Source: a virus. From it: a stretch of 29,748 bases of DNA. Below, piece after piece: positions 27,788 to 29,748 of this stretch (positions are counted from its first letter, which is position 1; each line of letters begins with the position of its first letter). Position numbers and translations under genes: made by a program. Location: IMG/VR virus record IMGVR_UViG_3300042868_006454, positions 1-29,748 of that record; one strand, written 5' to 3'. The notes under the pieces were generated by a model. The model saw only the letters and a program-made list of their open reading frames with translations, did not search any database and was not told the DNA's origin.

Positions 27788-29082
27788 ACCCCCAACTCCT
27801 CAGCGATGATGGCGCTGTTCGCTTCGAACAACAGCCGGAGTGCCGAGCGCTCCTCGTCCGATGGGAACGAGGTGACGAAGGCGTCGACAGCGAACGCGAG
27901 GCTGAGCCCGCGTGTCTGCTCCACAAAGTTCTTGAGCAGACGGGTCGAGATGGGCACGCCCCACTTGTCTTCCATGTCGTTCTCGGCACGCATCTGCGTG
28001 GCGAGGTCGAGCAGGGTCGGCGAAGGGATGAAGTGCTTCTCGATGTCCCGGTCGTACTTGAACTCGATGGGAACCGACAGCCGGTCGAGCAGGGCTTGGT
28101 CGGGCTGACGGGTACCGCGGTAGCCGGGGTTGGCGTCCACGATGATGAGGCAATCGGGGTGAATCTCGATGACCTCGGACTTGTGACGCGTGATGCACAA
28201 CTGGCGCTCTTCGAGCGGGCGCAAGAAGAGTGCGGCAGATGGCTGGCGCATACGGTTGACCTCGTTGAGGAGGACAACACCGGGCTGGCGAAGGATGGTC
28301 GCCAACTCGCTGTACTGCCACACGAGAGGCTGACTCGGGTCACCGGTCGGGGTGTAGGAACCCTGCACCGACTCTTCGTCAATCTGCTCGTTGCACTCGA
28401 ACTGCAGGAACGGGAGACCACGCTTGTGGGCGTAGTACCGAGCCTCGGAGGTCTTGCCGGTTCCGGCGTGACCCCAGATGGCGACCGTGCGCTGGTTCTT
28501 GCGCGCGAAGTCGAACACCTTGGTGGTGGACTCGCCCGAGGGCAAGGTGCGCTCGATGTGACCCTCGACCTGCTTGTCGGTGGGCACGACTAGCGTCGCC
28601 CACTCAGCGAGTTCGCTGGACACCGTTGGAGCCGGAGCCGATACAACGGGAGCCGACGGGGCGGTCTCGCGCACGACCTCGATGACCGGTGCGCTTGAGC
28701 CGCGGACGGGAACCCACTGCTCGAGTTGCTCAGGGGCGTTCTTGGCAATCGCAACGAACTCACCGAGCACGTCGGCAAGGGTACGGGTGGACTGCGTGGC
28801 ACCGTCCGGAATGGCGCGCTGTAACTTCTGGAACAGCGTGCTGGGCGCGAGCCCGGACTTCATGGTGGCGAAGTCGTTGGCGGTCATAGCGACCGCCGTG
28901 GGGGTGCCCCAGACGGGCTCATCGACACCGGGCGTCGGTGCTCCGATAGACCAAGCACCGTTGATGCCTCGACCGCCGGACAGGCGCGTGTAGTGAATCA
29001 CGTCGCCGGACATTGGCACGACGACGGTCTGGCGAATGGAACCAGCCGCGAGCGTGCTTTGGATGATTACTGCGTAGTTCAT
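27778..29082 (-). CDS. MoxR/CobS-like AAA+ ATPase
   Basis: The ATG at 29082 has its ribosome-binding site in a mini-hairpin. The N-terminal 150 residues hold a beta-rich part and an alanine/proline linker. The AAA+ domain has Walker A GHAGTGKT (204-211), Walker B VVLLNEVNR (Asn273 in place of the usual Asp, Glu274 kept), sensor 1 IIVDANPG and the arginine-finger region QALLDRLS. The insertion style and the neighbouring VWA gene match MoxR/CobS ATPases, which remodel or activate protein complexes together with VWA partners. The first 200 residues have no counterpart that I recognise. Confidence 0.92.
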   Translation of the reverse strand: MNYAVIIQSTLAAGSIRQTVVVPMSGDVIHYTRLSGGRGINGAWSIGAPTPGVDEPVWGTPTAVAMTANDFATMKSGLAPSTLFQKLQRAIPDGATQSTRTLADVLGEFVAIAKNAPEQLEQWVPVRGSSAPVIEVVRETAPSAPVVSAPAPTVSSELAEWATLVVPTDKQVEGHIERTLPSGESTTKVFDFARKNQRTVAIWGHAGTGKTSEARYYAHKRGLPFLQFECNEQIDEESVQGSYTPTGDPSQPLVWQYSELATILRQPGVVLLNEVNRMRQPSAALFLRPLEERQLCITRHKSEVIEIHPDCLIIVDANPGYRGTRQPDQALLDRLSVPIEFKYDRDIEKHFIPSPTLLDLATQMRAENDMEDKWGVPISTRLLKNFVEQTRGLSLAFAVDAFVTSFPSDEERSALRLLFEANSAIIAEELGVTA

Positions 29083-29086
29083 TGTT

Positions 29087-29098
29087 GCCTCCTCAGGC
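29087..29098 (-). promoter_or_regulatory. ribosome-binding site in a mini-hairpin (copy 4)
   Basis: On the - strand GCCT-GAGG-AGGC precedes the ATG of the MoxR-like gene by four bases. It is identical to copy 3 in the hairpin, and the preceding CAACA is shared with copy 1. Confidence 0.6.
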
Positions 29099-29103
29099 TG
29101 TTG

Positions 29104-29122
29104 GGATACATCCTACACTATG
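29104..29122 (-). promoter_or_regulatory. candidate promoter upstream of the MoxR-like gene
   Basis: On the - strand CATAGTGTAGGATG contains TAGTGT (fits TAnnnT) and AGG, the same core as the candidate at 24966-24985. It lies about 25-40 bases before the MoxR-like ATG. No -35 consensus is visible. This would give the MoxR-VWA unit its own promoter. Confidence 0.4.
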
Positions 29123-29136
29123 TGTGGGACAGGGAA

Positions 29137-29149
29137 TGTTTGGCTTGGG
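29137..29149 (-). repeat. intercistronic 13-bp repeat, copy 3
   Basis: CCCAAGCCAAACA on the - strand lies directly next to the hairpin at 29150-29176 and before the promoter-like sequence of the MoxR-like gene. Confidence 0.8.
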
Positions 29150-29176
29150 AGCCGGGGGCGTGAGCCGCCCCCGGCT
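29150..29176 (-). terminator. 11-bp GC-rich hairpin after the 70-residue gene
   Basis: AGCCGGGGGCG (29150-29160) and CGCCCCCGGCT (29166-29176) form a perfect 11-bp stem with a 5-base loop. It lies 14 bases after the stop of the 29191-29403 gene on the - strand. It is followed by the 13-bp repeat, not by a U-tract. A terminator isolating the MoxR-VWA unit is the likeliest reading. Confidence 0.65.
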
Positions 29177-29190
29177 GGGTAGCGTGGGCG

Positions 29191-29403
29191 TCAGCCCACC
29201 ACCACCGACTTGATGTCGACGTGGATGTTCTCCGTGTAGGTGCCGTAGGACACGACGCCTTCCACGGTCTCGCCATCGGCGTCAAGGTCAGGGTTGACTG
29301 AGATGAACTCGTCGGCAATCTGCCGAGCCGCATCCTTGTCATTTGCTTCGACCACAATCATGCGGTCGGTTGCTGAGTGGTACTCAACCTCGAACGTTGC
29401 CAT
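29191..29403 (-). CDS. small protein, 70 residues, DpnD/PcfM-like style
   Basis: I start at the ATG at 29403, preceded by GAGGAGG at good spacing; the frame is open further upstream through a structured non-coding stretch. The product FEVEYHSATDRMIVVEANDK then a helix (DAARQIADEFISVNPDL) and a second beta part resembles the small strand-helix proteins of the DpnD/PcfM style, like the 24095-24280 product. The function is unknown. Confidence 0.8.
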   Translation of the reverse strand: MATFEVEYHSATDRMIVVEANDKDAARQIADEFISVNPDLDADGETVEGVVSYGTYTENIHVDIKSVVVG

Positions 29404-29427
29404 GTTGCCTCCTCTTGTTGATGAACA

Positions 29428-29473
29428 GGGCGTGCCTGCCCCGGGCTCGAACCGGGGTGCCTGCCAGTCAGGC
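29428..29473 (-). other. structured intercistronic RNA with tRNA T-arm-like hairpin
   Basis: On the - strand CCCCGG-TTCGAGC-CCGGGG (29457-29439) is a perfect 6-bp stem with the 7-base TTCRANY loop typical of a tRNA T-arm. A second hairpin GCCTG-ACTGG-CAGGC (29473-29459) lies before it, and GGGC/GCCC (29428-29441) could pair instead of the T-arm stem. TGCCTGCC is directly repeated on both sides. No acceptor or D-arm partner is found, so it is not a full tRNA. Confidence 0.5.
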
Positions 29474-29480
29474 TGTGGTG

Positions 29481-29723
29481 CTAGTCTTCTTCGTTCCATT
29501 CGCCCGTGGTCTCGTCGTACTCAAAGCGAATCCATTCGTTGTTGATGAGTCGCTCTTGGTGTATCGAGCCGTGTTGCTGGATTACCCACAGAATCACATC
29601 GGTGTCGTCTGCGGTGTAGACGTACACGGCGACGTCGACTCGAAGACATTCGTCCGCGAGGTCGTGGACGGACAGGGCGTGGTACTGGGCATCCGTGAAG
29701 GTCACGGTGGTAGTTACGGTCAT
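29481..29723 (-). CDS. hypothetical protein, 80 residues
   Basis: The ATG at 29723 follows AAGGAG. The product starts MTVTTTVTFTDAQYHALSVH, has an alternating hydrophobic region (RVDVAVYVYTADDTDVILWV) and an acidic end (YDETTGEWNEED). It looks like a small beta-rich protein. No family is recognised. Its stop is followed by the structured RNA segment. Confidence 0.75.
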   Translation of the reverse strand: MTVTTTVTFTDAQYHALSVHDLADECLRVDVAVYVYTADDTDVILWVIQQHGSIHQERLINNEWIRFEYDETTGEWNEED

Positions 29724-29748
29724 GTTGCTCTCCTTCTTGTTACGGCGG

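Noticed and set aside
25688-28108. An 806-codon open frame on the + strand opposite the VWA and MoxR-like genes
   Set aside because: It is antisense to two genes with clear domains, is full of Val/Leu/Arg/Gly from complement of GC-rich codons, has no ribosome-binding site, and contains no recognisable motif.
29404-29480. A complete tRNA gene on the - strand
   Set aside because: The T-arm is perfect, but the anticodon loop lacks U33 in any workable register, and no D-arm or matching acceptor strand is present; the 5' half would lie in the preceding coding sequence.

Overview
The window looks like one end-to-end stretch of a temperate, tailed actinobacteriophage, or a prophage in an actinobacterium. 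Two WhiB-family genes point to an actinobacterial host, because this family is essentially confined to Actinobacteria and their phages. A tyrosine integrase, an excisionase-like gene, many short genes overlapping at ATGA, TGATG or TAATG junctions, and a complete phage replication and recombination set support the phage reading. I see no terminase, portal, capsid, tape measure, tail or lysis gene, so this is the non-structural part of a larger genome. Host genus cannot be told from the sequence. The right arm is visibly more GC-rich than the left.

The layout is two convergent blocks. Block 1 (about 1-20490) is all on the + strand. Its first part (1-9082) is replication and recombination: a MerR-like DNA-binding protein, a probable ssDNA-binding protein, a family A DNA polymerase with proofreading domain, a RecA/UvsX recombinase, a PD-(D/E)XK resolvase-like protein, a WhiB protein, a Cas4/RecB-like Fe-S exonuclease and a RuvC-like resolvase. 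A SpoVS gene (9138-9431) follows, bracketed by two copies of a small promoter-like element. From 9470 to 16978 there is a run of mostly unrecognised small proteins, including zinc ribbons, a membrane protein, an HDxFGH-motif protein, a protein with a weak HhH-glycosylase-like motif, and two neighbours sharing the N-terminal tag MEPVPNRAK. From 17004 to 20487 lies a compact set: a nucleotidyltransferase-like protein, an unknown protein, a degenerate HAD-like protein, and a TIM-barrel tRNA-guanine-transglycosylase/DpdA-like enzyme with an extra C-terminal four-cysteine module. This is the best candidate here for an undescribed nucleic-acid modification system.

A strong bidirectional hairpin terminator (20529-20566) separates the blocks. 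Block 2 (20595-29723) is all on the - strand. Read in transcription order from the right edge, it has two small genes, a MoxR/CobS-like AAA+ ATPase, a VWA protein with both an HExxH site and a MIDAS site, an unknown 213-residue protein, a series of ten tiny genes, a pyrimidine-dimer DNA glycosylase, a HicA-like protein, a second WhiB, an excisionase-like HTH protein and the integrase. The 25-29 kb part has an unusual non-coding architecture. Hairpins sit at or just after stop codons, a 13-bp element recurs between genes, and four genes have their Shine-Dalgarno sequence inside a small hairpin whose stem covaries between copies.

Most gene starts were set from ribosome-binding sites and overlaps. 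Functional calls rest on motif recognition by eye and should be read with the stated confidence.
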